From assembly GCF_000320405.1 (NCBI RefSeq), contig NZ_KB291617.1, forward strand, positions 1 through 64,000: DNA of 64,000 nucleotides, in the 5' to 3' direction. The notes beneath the pieces are model-generated. The model saw only the letters and a program-made list of their open reading frames with translations. It was not told the DNA's origin and ran no database searches. Both the position numbers and the translations under genes were made by a program. Shown one piece after another: positions 35,892-45,670 of this stretch. Each line of letters starts with the position of its first letter. The first letter of the stretch is position 1. The DNA is from Clostridium celatum DSM 1785. GTDB lineage: Bacteria > Bacillota > Clostridia > Clostridiales > Clostridiaceae.

Positions 35892-36848
35892 TTATATTTT
35901 ATCTAAGTAGTCTTCGTACCCTAATTCTTTCATTTTATCCTTAGGTATAAATTTTAGTGCTGCTGAATTTATACAATATCTTAATCCACCTAATTCATTA
36001 GGGCCATCTGGAAATACATGCCCTAAGTGTGAATTTCCATAATTACTTCTAACCTCTGTTCTAAACATTCCATGGCTAAAGTCTTCCACTTCCTTTACAT
36101 ACCCTTTATTTATAGGCTTAGAAAATGCTGGCCATCCGCATCCTGAATTAAATTTATCCCTTGATGAAAATAATGGTTTTCCTGTTACTATATCAACATA
36201 GATTCCTTCTTCAAAATTATTATTATACTCATTATCAAAAGGTGGTTCAGTATAGTTTTTTTGTGTTACCTTATATTGCATATATGTTAAATTTTCTCTA
36301 AGTTCATTTTTCTTTTCATCAGATACCTTCCATGTATTCTCTATAAAATCTTTTCTACCAGATCTAGAATAATAAAGCTTATATCTAAATGGATTCTTTT
36401 TATAGTAGTCTTGATGATATTCTTCAGCTTCATAAAACTCTTCAGCTTTTAATATTTTAACTACAATTGGAGCATTAAACATTCCGCTATCATTTAGCTC
36501 CTTCTTATATGCCTCTGCTATTTTCTTCTGATCATTATCAGTATAAAATATTGCTGTTTGATAACTTTTACCTCTATCATTAAATTGACCACCTTCATCC
36601 GTTGGATCAATACTCATAAAAAAAGCTTCAACTAATTCAACGTATTTTATTATATCTTCATCATATGTTATCTCTACAGCTTCATAATGACCTGTATCTG
36701 TTCTACATACCTGTTCATATGTTGGATTTTTTATATGTCCGCCAGTGTATCCTACTACTACCTTTTTTACACCATCATATGAATCAAATGGTTTTACCAT
36801 GCACCAAAAACATCCTCCAGCAAAAATTGCCCTTTTAATTGAACTCAT
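35892..36848 (-). CDS. msrAB: Fused peptide-methionine sulfoxide reductase MsrA/MsrB
   Basis: 318 residues: an N-terminal MsrA domain with the catalytic Cys13 in GGCFWC and the conserved VVVGYTGG and [12 protein letters not shown], and a C-terminal MsrB domain with [10 protein letters not shown] and the catalytic Cys in RYCINSAAL. The MsrB zinc cysteines are absent, as in many fusions. It reduces both S and R methionine sulfoxides in proteins. There is no signal peptide, so it is cytoplasmic. The start is ATG 36848, 8 bases after GGAGGG; an upstream TTG is inside that region. Confidence 0.95.
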   Translation of the reverse strand: MSSIKRAIFAGGCFWCMVKPFDSYDGVKKVVVGYTGGHIKNPTYEQVCRTDTGHYEAVEITYDEDIIKYVELVEAFFMSIDPTDEGGQFNDRGKSYQTAIFYTDNDQKKIAEAYKKELNDSGMFNAPIVVKILKAEEFYEAEEYHQDYYKKNPFRYKLYYSRSGRKDFIENTWKVSDEKKNELRENLTYMQYKVTQKNYTEPPFDNEYNNNFEEGIYVDIVTGKPLFSSRDKFNSGCGWPAFSKPINKGYVKEVEDFSHGMFRTEVRSNYGNSHLGHVFPDGPNELGGLRYCINSAALKFIPKDKMKELGYEDYLDKI

Positions 36849-36870
36849 AATCGTTCCCTCCTTCAATTAA

Positions 36871-37618
36871 TTATTGAAACTTCTTCCACTCTATAAATTC
36901 AATCATCTTCTTTTTATTTTCCTCAAATTGAATTAACCTATTTACATTTGCACCTGATGGATGGGGAAAGCCAATAAGAATTTGATTTTCACTTAATATT
37001 CCCTCGTCCTTTAACTTTAATAAAACTTCTTCAACAGCCTTTCCTAAAGGTATTAATAATATATTTTCTTTGTTATTTAAGTTATTAAATTCATCTATAA
37101 AATTATTGTATACATATCCCATTAAGAATTTACTTTTTAATAAGCTTAGGTGTGTGTCCTGTATAATTTTCCTTATTTATAAAAACAGGATATGGAATTA
37201 ATGATACTGTATGCAATAATGAATCACTTTCATCAAATAACTGGCTACAACTCTTTACACGCACAGCTTCATTTAATTTTATATCATCTAACATTTTTAT
37301 AATATTTTTTCTTAAACTTCCACTAAATCTAGCTTAACTTTCACATTTATATTGAATTTCATTAATACTCTTATTTTTTTCTAATTCCTCTCTTGCTGTT
37401 ACAATAGCTTTGTTCATTTGTTGAAATCCTGGAGTTATTCCTACTATAAATATCTTAGCATTTTTATTTAAATATTCATTATGGGGTGCATAATATATCT
37501 CTATATTATTTTCTTTATCAATTAAAAATTTATCTATTAGTAATTCATCCTTTGTATATTTACTTTTTAATGGTAACTCCTTTATAAAGTCCTTATAATA
37601 TATCAATGTTTTATTCAT
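36871..37618 (-). pseudogene. Uracil-DNA-glycosylase-family gene, broken by a stop and a frameshift
   Basis: Three pieces of one protein of about 245 residues. From the ATG at 37618 the protein reads IFIVGITPGFQQMNKA, then meets an in-frame TAA at about 37334. The same frame continues with ARFSGSLRKNIIKML, LLHTVSLIPYPVF and NYTGHTPKL, then shifts near 37140-37150 into the frame of the end (LLIPLGKAVEEVLLKL, IGFPHPSGAN). These motifs match a uracil-DNA glycosylase superfamily branch. Two independent lesions make it a convincing pseudogene rather than a single base-call error. msrAB follows 22 bases downstream. Confidence 0.85.
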
Positions 37619-37721
37619 ATTTTGCCTCTTTATCTATTGATTTAATACTTAATATTATCTATTTAAATATTATCACCTATCTATAAGTATTAATGTATCA
37701 ACGTAATTTAAATAAAAAATT

Positions 37722-37747
37722 AAAGCTACCCTTAACTGAGTAACTTT
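37722..37747 (-). terminator. Terminator after the 71-residue gene
   Basis: 10-bp arms 37722-37731 / 37738-37747, paired on the minus strand with two G-U pairs around a 6-base loop, followed there by AATTTTTTATTT. Confidence 0.8.
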
Positions 37748-37771
37748 ATAACTATCTATCTTTCTATTCAA

Positions 37772-37987
37772 TTATCTAATATCCCTTACCCCTGCTTCTT
37801 CATCTGAAATTGGAATTAAAGTATCAATAAATAATCCCTCACTTCTTTTTGCATAAAAATAAATATCACTTCCTAAATGTAGCTTTTTACTATATTCATT
37901 CTTCATTATCTTATACTTTTTATTATTATATGTTTTTCCAAAAAAATATTTTTTATTCTCTTTTCTTATGATTACCCTGTAAAGCAC
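37772..37987 (-). CDS. Small unknown protein controlled by a c-di-GMP riboswitch
   Basis: A 71-residue basic protein of unknown family: beta-strand-like N terminus (MLYRVIIRKENKKYFFGKTY), a lysine-rich middle, and HLGSDIYFYAKRSEGLFIDTLIPIS before an acidic end. It has no cysteines, signal peptide or membrane helix. The start is GTG at 37987 with TTGGGG about eight bases upstream. It is the only gene between the riboswitch terminator (38062-38084) and its own terminator (37722-37747), so it is the sole apparent output of the switch. Confidence 0.65.
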   Translation of the reverse strand: MLYRVIIRKENKKYFFGKTYNNKKYKIMKNEYSKKLHLGSDIYFYAKRSEGLFIDTLIPISDEEAGVRDIR

Positions 37988-38061
37988 GTATTATCCCCAA
38001 CCTTCACACTTTGTTATTTTTATGTAATTTAAAATTAATTTACTATTAGCTAATAATAAAA

Positions 38062-38084
38062 AAGCCACCCTAAAAGAGTAGCTT
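38062..38084 (-). terminator. Riboswitch expression-platform terminator
   Basis: Arms 38063-38071 / 38075-38083 form a 9-bp stem on the minus strand (with G-U pairs) followed by TTTTTTATTATT. It lies 60 bases downstream of the c-di-GMP aptamer and upstream of the 71-residue gene, as expected for transcriptional control. Confidence 0.85.
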
Positions 38085-38144
38085 AGATAAATATAAAATC
38101 ACTAAATAAATATGATTCTAACATTCAAGAAAAAGTATAATTAC

Positions 38145-38225
38145 TCTTTGCAACTGGCTGACATAATTTTTACTTTAGTCCCTATAGCTTTGCGTCCTTA
38201 AGTTTCCTTAAGTTTGCCTATTAAA
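38145..38225 (-). promoter_or_regulatory. Cyclic di-GMP-I riboswitch (GEMM aptamer)
   Basis: On the minus strand the core reads AGGCAAACTTAAG, GAAA tetraloop, CTTAAGGACGCAAAGC, a second helix with the TAGGGACTAAAG tetraloop-receptor-type segment, then ATGTCAGCCAGTTGCA. This matches the GEMM-I consensus: P2 is CTTAAG/CTTAAG closed by GAAA, GACGCAAAGC is the ligand-binding core, P3 is closed by GCT/AGC, and P1 by GCAA/TTGC. C-di-GMP binding should alter the terminator at 38062-38084; the direction (on or off) cannot be told from sequence. Confidence 0.93.
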
Positions 38226-38237
38226 TTTTGCTTTTGA

Positions 38238-38266
38238 ATTATACCATATTACCCTATACATTTCAA
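38238..38266 (-). promoter_or_regulatory. Promoter of the c-di-GMP riboswitch unit
   Basis: Minus strand TTGAAA (38261-38266), 17-base spacer, TATAAT (38238-38243) with an extended -10 TGG directly before it. Transcription would begin just upstream of the aptamer. Confidence 0.85.
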
Positions 38267-38282
38267 TATTTCCACAATTATA

Positions 38283-40838
38283 CTATTTAAATTTCCTAAT
38301 ATAAAATGTATCTTCTAAGGGTAGTTTAGTTCTAAACTTTCCATCTAACTTATAATATGCCCCTTGAACAGCTGGTGCTGTTGGAATACATGTTATTTCT
38401 CCAACTCCCTTAGCTCCATAAGCAAGCTCTACATTATTTTTTTCAATTATTATGCTTTCTATTTCAGGAACCATATTTGATTTAAACAATCCCAATGTTC
38501 CAAATTTAGCTGTAGGAACTCCCTCCTTCAACGGATAGTCTTCTGTTAATGCATATCCAAGTCCCATAACTACTCCACCTTCAATCTGCCCTTCAATATT
38601 TAAAGGATTTATTGCCTTTCCTACATCATGAGCTGCAATAACCTTTTCAACTTTTCCTTTTTCATTTAATATAACTACCTGAGTTGCATAGCCATAAGCA
38701 ACATGACTTATAGGATTTTTTTTAGCACTTCCCATATTATCAGTTTCTCCATTATATTCACCATAAAACTCCAGCCCATTAATCTCTTTTAAACTTCTTG
38801 TTTTAAGAGCATTTTTCAATTTTATAGCAGCTATTCGCGTTGCTTCTCCAGTAAATAATGTTTGTCTTGAAGCTGTGGACGTTCCAGCATTTGGCGTTAA
38901 TTTAGTATCTGGTTTTATCCACTTTATTTTATCTATAGATATTCCGGTAGCTTCACATACTATTTGAATCAGTATAGTTCCTACTCCTTGTCCCATACAA
39001 GCAGCTGATGTTTTTATAATAATTTCTTCATCTTTAACTTCCAAAACACTTCTACCTATATCTGGTATCCCTACTCCTATACCTGAATTTTTAAATGCAC
39101 ATGCTATGCCTACATATTTATTATTTTCATACTGATCTCTAACTGCTAATAAAGTTTCTTTTAAAGCAGTTCCTTTATCTGCAATTTGTCCATTGGGAAG
39201 CTCCTGACCTGGTTCTATGGCATTTCTCCATCGAATTTCCCACGGTGATATTCCTACTAATTCTGCAAGCTTATTTATATTTGATTCATTTGCGAAAGCT
39301 GATTGTGTTACTCCAAATCCTCTAAATGCACCTGCCGGAGGATTATTGGTATAAACCGCCACTCCTTCAACCTCTATGTTTTGATAATTATATGGACCTG
39401 ATGCATGGGTACATGCCCTTTGTAATACTGGACCTCCTAGTGATGCATAGGCTCCTGTATCTGAAACTATTCTCGCTTTCATTGCAGTTAATTTTCCATT
39501 TTCATCACAAGCTGTAGTAAATTCCATTTCCATAGCATGCCTTTTCGGATGAACTTTTATACTTTCATTTCTACTCAATGTCATCTTTACAGGTTTTCCT
39601 GTTAAAAAGGCTAATAATGCTGCATGGTGCTGGCAACTCATATCTTCCTTGCCACCAAAACCACCACCAACATACTTAGAAATAACTCTAATTTTACTTT
39701 TTTCCACACCAAGCAAAGAGGAAATCTCATTTAAATCATCATATACAGATTGAGTGCCTGTATAAACTAATAATTGCTCATCTGTTGGAACTGCCAATGC
39801 ACTTTCTGGCTCTAAAAAACCATGCTCAGTAAATGGTACTGAATATTTATTTGTTACAACATACTTTGATTTTTTTATTGCCTCATCTACATTTCCTCTT
39901 TTTAGCACTTCTTTAGCTAATATATTTCCATCTTTATGAATTTTATCTGATTTACTATTCATAGCCTCTTTAGGTGAAGTTATTGGCTTTAATATTTCAT
40001 ATTCAACTTTTATTAAATTTACTGCTTTTCTTGCAATTTCTTCACTCTTAGCTACTACCAAAGCTATAGTATCTCCAACATACCTTGTTTCTTCTCCAAC
40101 AGCAATTAAAGCAGGCCAATCTTTTTTCAAATGTCCACAGTATATCTTCCCTGGAACATCATCTGCTGTAACAACCTTAACTACTCCTTCTAATTTAATA
40201 GCGTCTATATAATCTATATCCTTTATAAATATTCTAGGATATTCCGGCCTAAGCGCAACAGCATAAAGCATTCCCTTAACCTTTAAATCATCACAATATC
40301 CGTCAATTGCAAGTATTTTATTTTCTGCATCTATCCTTCCTAGTCTATCCCCTATCTTCCCGTTACATTCTTCTTTAATTTCTTTATTTTCTCGCAATAT
40401 TTTTGCGGCCATTAAAATTCCTTCTTCAATTTTTTTATACCCTGTACATCTACATATATTCCCTAAAAGTGATTTTTTTACTTCTTCTTCTGTCGGATTC
40501 ATTGTTTTCTTTAACAAAGCTGTTGCACTTATAATCATTCCTGGTATACAAAACCCACATTGTACTGCACCTACTTTTTTAAATGAATATACAAATACTT
40601 CTTTTAATTTATTATCTAAACCTTCAAGAGTTTGTACTTCCTTGCCAGCAACATTTTTTCCTTTCAATACACATGCCTTAATAGCTTTATTATTAACTAA
40701 TATCATACAGGCACCACAAGCACCTTCTGAACATCCATTTTTAACTGATATTAAATTTTTATCATTTCTTAAAAATTTAATTAAAGATTTATCCTCTTCT
40801 ATTTGGCACAATTCGCCATTCAATAAAAAGCTGACCAT
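38283..40838 (-). CDS. xdh: Selenium-dependent-type molybdenum hydroxylase (xanthine dehydrogenase family)
   Basis: 851 residues: an N-terminal 2Fe-2S domain (Cys36, Cys41, Cys44, Cys56), a second 2Fe-2S helical domain (Cys94, Cys97, Cys129, Cys131), then the molybdopterin domain with GTQSVYDDLNEI, GGGFGGKED, AFRGFGVTQ and the catalytic-Glu motif AYGAKGVGEIT. Fusing the iron-sulfur and molybdenum parts without an FAD domain is typical of the selenium-dependent hydroxylase 1 family, encoded with ssnA, ygeX/Y/W. It would hydroxylate xanthine or related purines. Electrons must leave through a partner flavoprotein. It is last of seven co-directional genes. Confidence 0.9.
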   Translation of the reverse strand: MVSFLLNGELCQIEEDKSLIKFLRNDKNLISVKNGCSEGACGACMILVNNKAIKACVLKGKNVAGKEVQTLEGLDNKLKEVFVYSFKKVGAVQCGFCIPGMIISATALLKKTMNPTEEEVKKSLLGNICRCTGYKKIEEGILMAAKILRENKEIKEECNGKIGDRLGRIDAENKILAIDGYCDDLKVKGMLYAVALRPEYPRIFIKDIDYIDAIKLEGVVKVVTADDVPGKIYCGHLKKDWPALIAVGEETRYVGDTIALVVAKSEEIARKAVNLIKVEYEILKPITSPKEAMNSKSDKIHKDGNILAKEVLKRGNVDEAIKKSKYVVTNKYSVPFTEHGFLEPESALAVPTDEQLLVYTGTQSVYDDLNEISSLLGVEKSKIRVISKYVGGGFGGKEDMSCQHHAALLAFLTGKPVKMTLSRNESIKVHPKRHAMEMEFTTACDENGKLTAMKARIVSDTGAYASLGGPVLQRACTHASGPYNYQNIEVEGVAVYTNNPPAGAFRGFGVTQSAFANESNINKLAELVGISPWEIRWRNAIEPGQELPNGQIADKGTALKETLLAVRDQYENNKYVGIACAFKNSGIGVGIPDIGRSVLEVKDEEIIIKTSAACMGQGVGTILIQIVCEATGISIDKIKWIKPDTKLTPNAGTSTASRQTLFTGEATRIAAIKLKNALKTRSLKEINGLEFYGEYNGETDNMGSAKKNPISHVAYGYATQVVILNEKGKVEKVIAAHDVGKAINPLNIEGQIEGGVVMGLGYALTEDYPLKEGVPTAKFGTLGLFKSNMVPEIESIIIEKNNVELAYGAKGVGEITCIPTAPAVQGAYYKLDGKFRTKLPLEDTFYIRKFK

Positions 40839-40857
40839 ATTTCACACTCCGACTTCA

Positions 40858-41946
40858 TCATTTATATTGAATTTTCAATGCACCCCTTGGACATCTTGTA
40901 ACACACAAACCACATCCAAAACACTTATTCTCATCTATTTTAAGCTTGTCTTTTATATCAATTGCTTCATATACACAGCTTTTTTTACATTTACCACATC
41001 TTACACATTTGCTATAATCAACACTTGGACAAATTGCAGTAGTTCTAACATTCCTTTCTATAGATTTCCTATGTGCTAATGATATAATTTCTTTTACATC
41101 TAAATATCCATGAGCATCTAAAAATTCATTTAATTCATTTGTAATTTTTCCATATATATCTGCTCCACTTAATATAGCCTGGGTACATACTTGTACCGCA
41201 CTAGCCCCAGCCATCATCATTTCAGCTACATCTCTACCACAAGATACACCTCCAACACCTATAATAGGAATCTTAACAGCTTTAGTTGCTTCATAAATAT
41301 TTCTTATAGCAATAGGCTTTACTGCTGAACCTGAAAGCCATCCATATCCATTCTCACTTCCCATAATCGGATATGCAGTTTCAGTATCTATTTTCATACA
41401 AGGTCCTAATGAATTAATCATCACTAATCCATCTGCACCTTCTTCTTCTAGACCTTTTGCAATGGTTTGTATATCAGTATGAGGACTCAATTTCATAAAC
41501 ACCGGACAATCTAAAGCTTTTTTTGCCGCTTTCATCGCATTTATAATTGGCTTTATATCTGTTCCAATATAATGAGTTGATAACTCAACTGCATCTGCAT
41601 AAGGCTTTATAAGTGGTACAATTTTAGAAATCTGTTCTTCTGTATAGCCTATACTAATTATAATCGGTACTTTTGCTTCTTTAGCTTTCTTATATTCCTT
41701 ACTAATCCATTGCTCCTTAGGTAATTCTGACCATAGCTCTGTATTTAAGAATCCAGAATTTATACTAGCCATACATGGTCTTGGTACCTTAGCAGGTTCT
41801 AATGATATAGTTTTAGTAACTACTCCTCCAGCTCCACCTTTAACAGCTCTAATACAAGCCTCTCCATTTCTAGATCCAGGTCCTGCCGCAGTAAACACTG
41901 GGTTCTCAAAATTCATTCCCAATATATTCACACTTAAATTAGCCAT
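40858..41946 (-). CDS. PreA-like dihydroorotate-dehydrogenase-fold flavoprotein with two 4Fe-4S clusters
   Basis: About 362 residues: an FMN-binding TIM barrel like class 1B dihydroorotate dehydrogenase and PreA (NPVFTAAGPGSRNGE, VELSTHY, PVFMKLSPH, PIIGVGGVSCGRD) plus a C-terminal ferredoxin domain (CVRCGKCKKSC, CFGCGLCVTRC). It replaces the long YgfK protein common in related clusters and may act as the redox partner of the hydroxylase or reduce a pyrimidine/purine intermediate. The start is ATG 41946, with GGGAGGAAAAGTC upstream. It lies 19 bases before xdh. Confidence 0.8.
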   Translation of the reverse strand: MANLSVNILGMNFENPVFTAAGPGSRNGEACIRAVKGGAGGVVTKTISLEPAKVPRPCMASINSGFLNTELWSELPKEQWISKEYKKAKEAKVPIIISIGYTEEQISKIVPLIKPYADAVELSTHYIGTDIKPIINAMKAAKKALDCPVFMKLSPHTDIQTIAKGLEEEGADGLVMINSLGPCMKIDTETAYPIMGSENGYGWLSGSAVKPIAIRNIYEATKAVKIPIIGVGGVSCGRDVAEMMMAGASAVQVCTQAILSGADIYGKITNELNEFLDAHGYLDVKEIISLAHRKSIERNVRTTAICPSVDYSKCVRCGKCKKSCVYEAIDIKDKLKIDENKCFGCGLCVTRCPRGALKIQYK

Positions 41947-41999
41947 GACTTTTCCTCCCATAATTAAAATCATTTGAATAACCTAAGTTAACACCCATT

Positions 42000-43343
42000 T
42001 TAAATCCGTTTCCATAATTTCTTTGCTACTTCTCTTGATTTTTCATAAATTAATTTTTCATCAATATTTAGTATTTTTCTATTTTTCATAACTATTTGTC
42101 CATTTATTATAGTTGTATCAACTACTCCACCACTTATTCCAAATAAAATATGAGAAAAATAATTTTCTTTATTTATTGGAGTCATAGGATTATAATCTAC
42201 AATAATAATATCTGCATAGGCATTTTCCTTTAAAACTCCTACTTCTTTATTAAAATATTTTGATGCAATTGTACTATTATTAAAAAACATTTTTTTTGTT
42301 TCTAAAAATCCAATGTTTGAATCACATAAATTATTCTTATTAACTATATTTTCTACCTTAATTGATTCAAATACATCATTAGTATATCCATCTGTTCCTA
42401 TGCCAACTAACATATCTTTTTTTATCATCTTAATGACTGGGGCACATCCCACAGCATTATTCATATTTGATTCCGGTGCATTAATTACATTAGTATTTGT
42501 ATGCTTCAATATATCAATTTCCCTTTCATTTATATGCACACAGTGAATTGCCAATGTTTTCTTTCCTAATATTCCATAATCCATTAATCTTTCAACTACT
42601 CTTTTTCCACTAATATTTAAACTATGATATAAATCATCAATTCCTTCTGCTACATGTATATGATATCCTGCATCTACACCTTCCATTGCCTCTACACAAC
42701 TTATAATACTATCTTGATTTAAAGTAAAAGATGCATGCATCCCAAAAATCCCCTTTGTCATATCGTCCTTCTTGTTTTTTGCATATTTAATAAAGCTTAC
42801 ATTTTCTTTTATACCTTCGTTCAGTATTCTTTCACCATCTCTATCAGATACCTCATAACAATAACACCCTCGAACTCCAAGAATATTGGCTACATTTGAT
42901 ATTTCTAATAAACTTCCTTCTATGGCCATAGGACTTGCATGATGATCAAAAATAGTAGTAACTCCATTTTTTATACTTTCAATTAAAGTTGTATATGCAC
43001 TATATTTTATATCCTCTAAAGTTAGCTTTTTATCAATTTTCCACCAAATGTTTTTTAATATATCTGTAAATGTTTCATTTCTTACTCTGTTTATATTTAA
43101 GCCTCTAGCAAATGCACTATATATATGATGATGCATATTTATAATACCTGGCATTATAATTTTCCCATTAACATCGATAAATTCCATATCTTTATATTTA
43201 TTTTTTATATTATCTGTTTCTCCAACTTCCTTTATTATATTTCCATCTATTACAACACAGCCATTACTAATAAATTCATTGTTCATATTATTAGTTATAA
43301 CTATTCCATTTCCAACTAAAAACATATATTCATCTACTTTCAT
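42000..43343 (-). CDS. ssnA: SsnA amidohydrolase
   Basis: A 447-residue metal-dependent amidohydrolase of the SsnA type: GKIIMPGIINMHHHIYSAFARG with the HxH metal site, FDHHASP, a third histidine in HIHVAEG, HCVHINE and the closing Asp in GIGTDGY. SsnA is encoded with selenium-dependent molybdenum hydroxylases and is thought to deaminate or open a purine-derived ring. An internal ATG at 43325 would give the usual family start (MFLVGNG); no strong Shine-Dalgarno site settles the choice. Confidence 0.9.
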   Translation of the reverse strand: MKVDEYMFLVGNGIVITNNMNNEFISNGCVVIDGNIIKEVGETDNIKNKYKDMEFIDVNGKIIMPGIINMHHHIYSAFARGLNINRVRNETFTDILKNIWWKIDKKLTLEDIKYSAYTTLIESIKNGVTTIFDHHASPMAIEGSLLEISNVANILGVRGCYCYEVSDRDGERILNEGIKENVSFIKYAKNKKDDMTKGIFGMHASFTLNQDSIISCVEAMEGVDAGYHIHVAEGIDDLYHSLNISGKRVVERLMDYGILGKKTLAIHCVHINEREIDILKHTNTNVINAPESNMNNAVGCAPVIKMIKKDMLVGIGTDGYTNDVFESIKVENIVNKNNLCDSNIGFLETKKMFFNNSTIASKYFNKEVGVLKENAYADIIIVDYNPMTPINKENYFSHILFGISGGVVDTTIINGQIVMKNRKILNIDEKLIYEKSREVAKKLWKRI

Positions 43344-43403
43344 TTAAAATATTTGAACACTTAATTAAGCTTTTAACAACTTTATTATTTTGCCTAACTA
43401 AAA

Positions 43404-44603
43404 CTAAATTCCCCACACTATCTTTCTATATTTCTCTGGATCTGTATCGCCTTCCGTACTAAATAAAAGTATCTTAGATTCTTTATTTAACTTTAGTTTC
43501 TCCTTTAATTCATTATATTTTGAATTATTCATTATTTCATAAAGCACGCCTAATGTAACCGCCCCTGATTCACCAGATACAATTCTACTATCATCACTAA
43601 GTGGATTACCTAAAATCCTCATTCCTATTTCCGAAATATAATCTGGTGCTGATACAAACATTTGACTATGATTTTTAAGTATCCTCCATCCTATAATATT
43701 GGCTTCACCACAAGCAAGACCTGCCATAATAGTATTCATATCACCTTTGACTTTTCTAAGCACTCCATCATTAGCTACTGCAGATTTATATAAACAATTA
43801 GCTTTACTTGCTTCTATAATAGTTATTATTGGAGCTTTTTCTTTAAAAACAGCTTTAAAAAAGCCTTGAACTGCTCCTGCTAATGATCCAACACCAGCTT
43901 GTATAAATATATGTGTAGGTTTTTCTATACCATAGTTGTTTAATTGTTCTAAAGCTTCTAATGCCATCGTTCCATAACCTTGCATTATCCAAGTTGGAAT
44001 ATCTTCATAACCTTCCCATGCTGTATCTTGAATTATTACTCCATCATGTTCATTAGCATACTTAGCTGCAAGCCTTACATCGTCATCATAATTCATATCA
44101 GTTATATACGCTTCTGCACCTTCATTTTTTATATTTTCTAATCTAGTTAAAGAAGACCCTTTTGGCATATAAACAACAGATTTTTGTTTTAATTTATTTG
44201 CAGTCCAAGCAACTCCTCTTCCATGATTTCCATCTGTAGCTGTAACAAATGTAATCTTTCCAAGTTCTTCTCTAACTTCATTAGAAATTAGTTTTTCATA
44301 TGGTAATTCTGAAATATCTTTATTAAGAATTTGAGCTAAGTACTTAGCCATTGCAAAAGATCCACCCAATACTTTAAATGCATTTAATCCAAATCTATAT
44401 GATTCATCCTTAACATAAATTCCATCTACACCTAAATACTTACTCAAATTATTCAGATTAACTAAAGGAGTTTCTTTATATTGTGGAAAACTTTTATGAA
44501 AATCTCTTACCTTATTTATGGATTCTTTATTAAAAGGTTTCAATATCTCCTCTTCTTCATCTTTAGGCAAAGTATTTTCCTTCCACTTTATTTTCTCTTT
44601 CAT
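43404..44603 (-). CDS. dpaL: Diaminopropionate ammonia-lyase (YgeX)
   Basis: About 399 residues, a PLP enzyme of the threonine-synthase/tryptophan-synthase-beta fold. The PLP lysine is in RFGLNAFKVLGG, the glycine-rich phosphate loop in QAGVGSLAG, and TATDGNHGRGVAW is intact. It splits 2,3-diaminopropionate to pyruvate and two ammonia, the step that in anaerobic purine breakdown yields carbon for fermentation. The start is ATG 44603 with GGGGGAAAGA directly upstream; ATG 44615 lies at that site. Confidence 0.92.
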   Translation of the reverse strand: MKEKIKWKENTLPKDEEEEILKPFNKESINKVRDFHKSFPQYKETPLVNLNNLSKYLGVDGIYVKDESYRFGLNAFKVLGGSFAMAKYLAQILNKDISELPYEKLISNEVREELGKITFVTATDGNHGRGVAWTANKLKQKSVVYMPKGSSLTRLENIKNEGAEAYITDMNYDDDVRLAAKYANEHDGVIIQDTAWEGYEDIPTWIMQGYGTMALEALEQLNNYGIEKPTHIFIQAGVGSLAGAVQGFFKAVFKEKAPIITIIEASKANCLYKSAVANDGVLRKVKGDMNTIMAGLACGEANIIGWRILKNHSQMFVSAPDYISEIGMRILGNPLSDDSRIVSGESGAVTLGVLYEIMNNSKYNELKEKLKLNKESKILLFSTEGDTDPEKYRKIVWGI

Positions 44604-44664
44604 TCTTTCCCCCATAAAATATATAAATTTTGAATATAATAGTTCAACATTTTTAGTATTACTC

Positions 44665-45612
44665 TTATTTATAATTAACTATTCTTGTACCTGTTTTTCC
44701 TTCTATCCCTTCTTTAGCCTTTTCTAGTAATGTTATTAAAGCACGTCTTCCTTTTCTAGAAGATACAAACTCTATTGCTGCTTCTACCTTTGGTCTCATA
44801 GAACCTAATGCAAAATGACCTTCATCTAAATATCTTTTCATTTCCGTTATACTTACTTCATCTAGCCATTTTTCATTTTCTTTTTGAAAATTTATAGCAA
44901 CCTTTTCTACTGTAGTTAATATAATAAGACAATCTGCATCTATTGATTTTGCTAACTGACAACTTGCTAAATCTTTGTCTATTACAGCATGTACACCTCT
45001 TAAATGATTTCCTTCCCTTACAACTGGAATACCACCTCCACCACATGCTATAACAATCTCTTCTCTTTCTAATAATGCTTTAATAGTATCAATTTCAACT
45101 ATCTCTATAGGACTAGGTGATGCAATAACTCTCCTATATCCCCTACCTGAATCTTCTATTATATTTTCACCTTTTTTTATAGCACTAATAGCTTCTTTTT
45201 TTGTCATAAATCTTCCTATTGGCTTGCTAGGATTTCTAAATGCATTATCATTTTCATTTACCTCAACTTGAGTAATTATAGTTGATACACTCTTTTTTAT
45301 ATTTCTATTGAGTAATTCCTCTCTTATAGAGTTTTGTAAATCATATCCTATATATCCCTGACTCATTGCAACACATACAGACATTGGACATTTACTATAC
45401 TTATTATTTACTTTACTTAGCTCATTCATAGCTGCATCAATCATTCCAACCTGTGGTCCATTTCCATGGCATACTACTACTTCATTTCCTGCTTCAACTA
45501 AATCTACTATAGCTTTAGCCGTAATTTTTAGTTCTATCATTTGTTCTGATAATGTTTCACCTAAAGCGTTTCCCCCTAAAGCAATTACTATCCTTGCTTT
45601 TATACGCACCAC
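44665..45612 (-). CDS. arcC: Carbamate kinase
   Basis: 315 residues with the carbamate kinase patterns ALGGNALG, VVVCHGNGPQVG, VIACGGGGIPVV and GSMRPKVEAAIEFV. It converts carbamoyl phosphate and ADP to ATP and carbamate, so it is the energy-conserving end of the carbamoyl branch opened by YgeW. Two tandem GTG codons (45612 and 45609) can start it; GAAGGG suits the second better. It is 61 bases upstream of dpaL in the operon. Confidence 0.95.
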   Translation of the reverse strand: MVRIKARIVIALGGNALGETLSEQMIELKITAKAIVDLVEAGNEVVVCHGNGPQVGMIDAAMNELSKVNNKYSKCPMSVCVAMSQGYIGYDLQNSIREELLNRNIKKSVSTIITQVEVNENDNAFRNPSKPIGRFMTKKEAISAIKKGENIIEDSGRGYRRVIASPSPIEIVEIDTIKALLEREEIVIACGGGGIPVVREGNHLRGVHAVIDKDLASCQLAKSIDADCLIILTTVEKVAINFQKENEKWLDEVSITEMKRYLDEGHFALGSMRPKVEAAIEFVSSRKGRRALITLLEKAKEGIEGKTGTRIVNYK

Positions 45613-45670
45613 AACCCTTCATGTAAAAATATCTTAACTTTTTCATTCACTCTATTTCTTCTCTAGAAAT

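Noticed and set aside
37334-37618. Short 94-residue protein as a separate gene
   Set aside because: Its stop is followed in the same frame by the rest of the uracil-DNA-glycosylase-family protein, so it is a fragment.
38283-40838. Possible in-frame UGA selenocysteine in the selenium-type hydroxylase
   Set aside because: The frame has no internal stop; selenium in this family is a labile cofactor, not selenocysteine.
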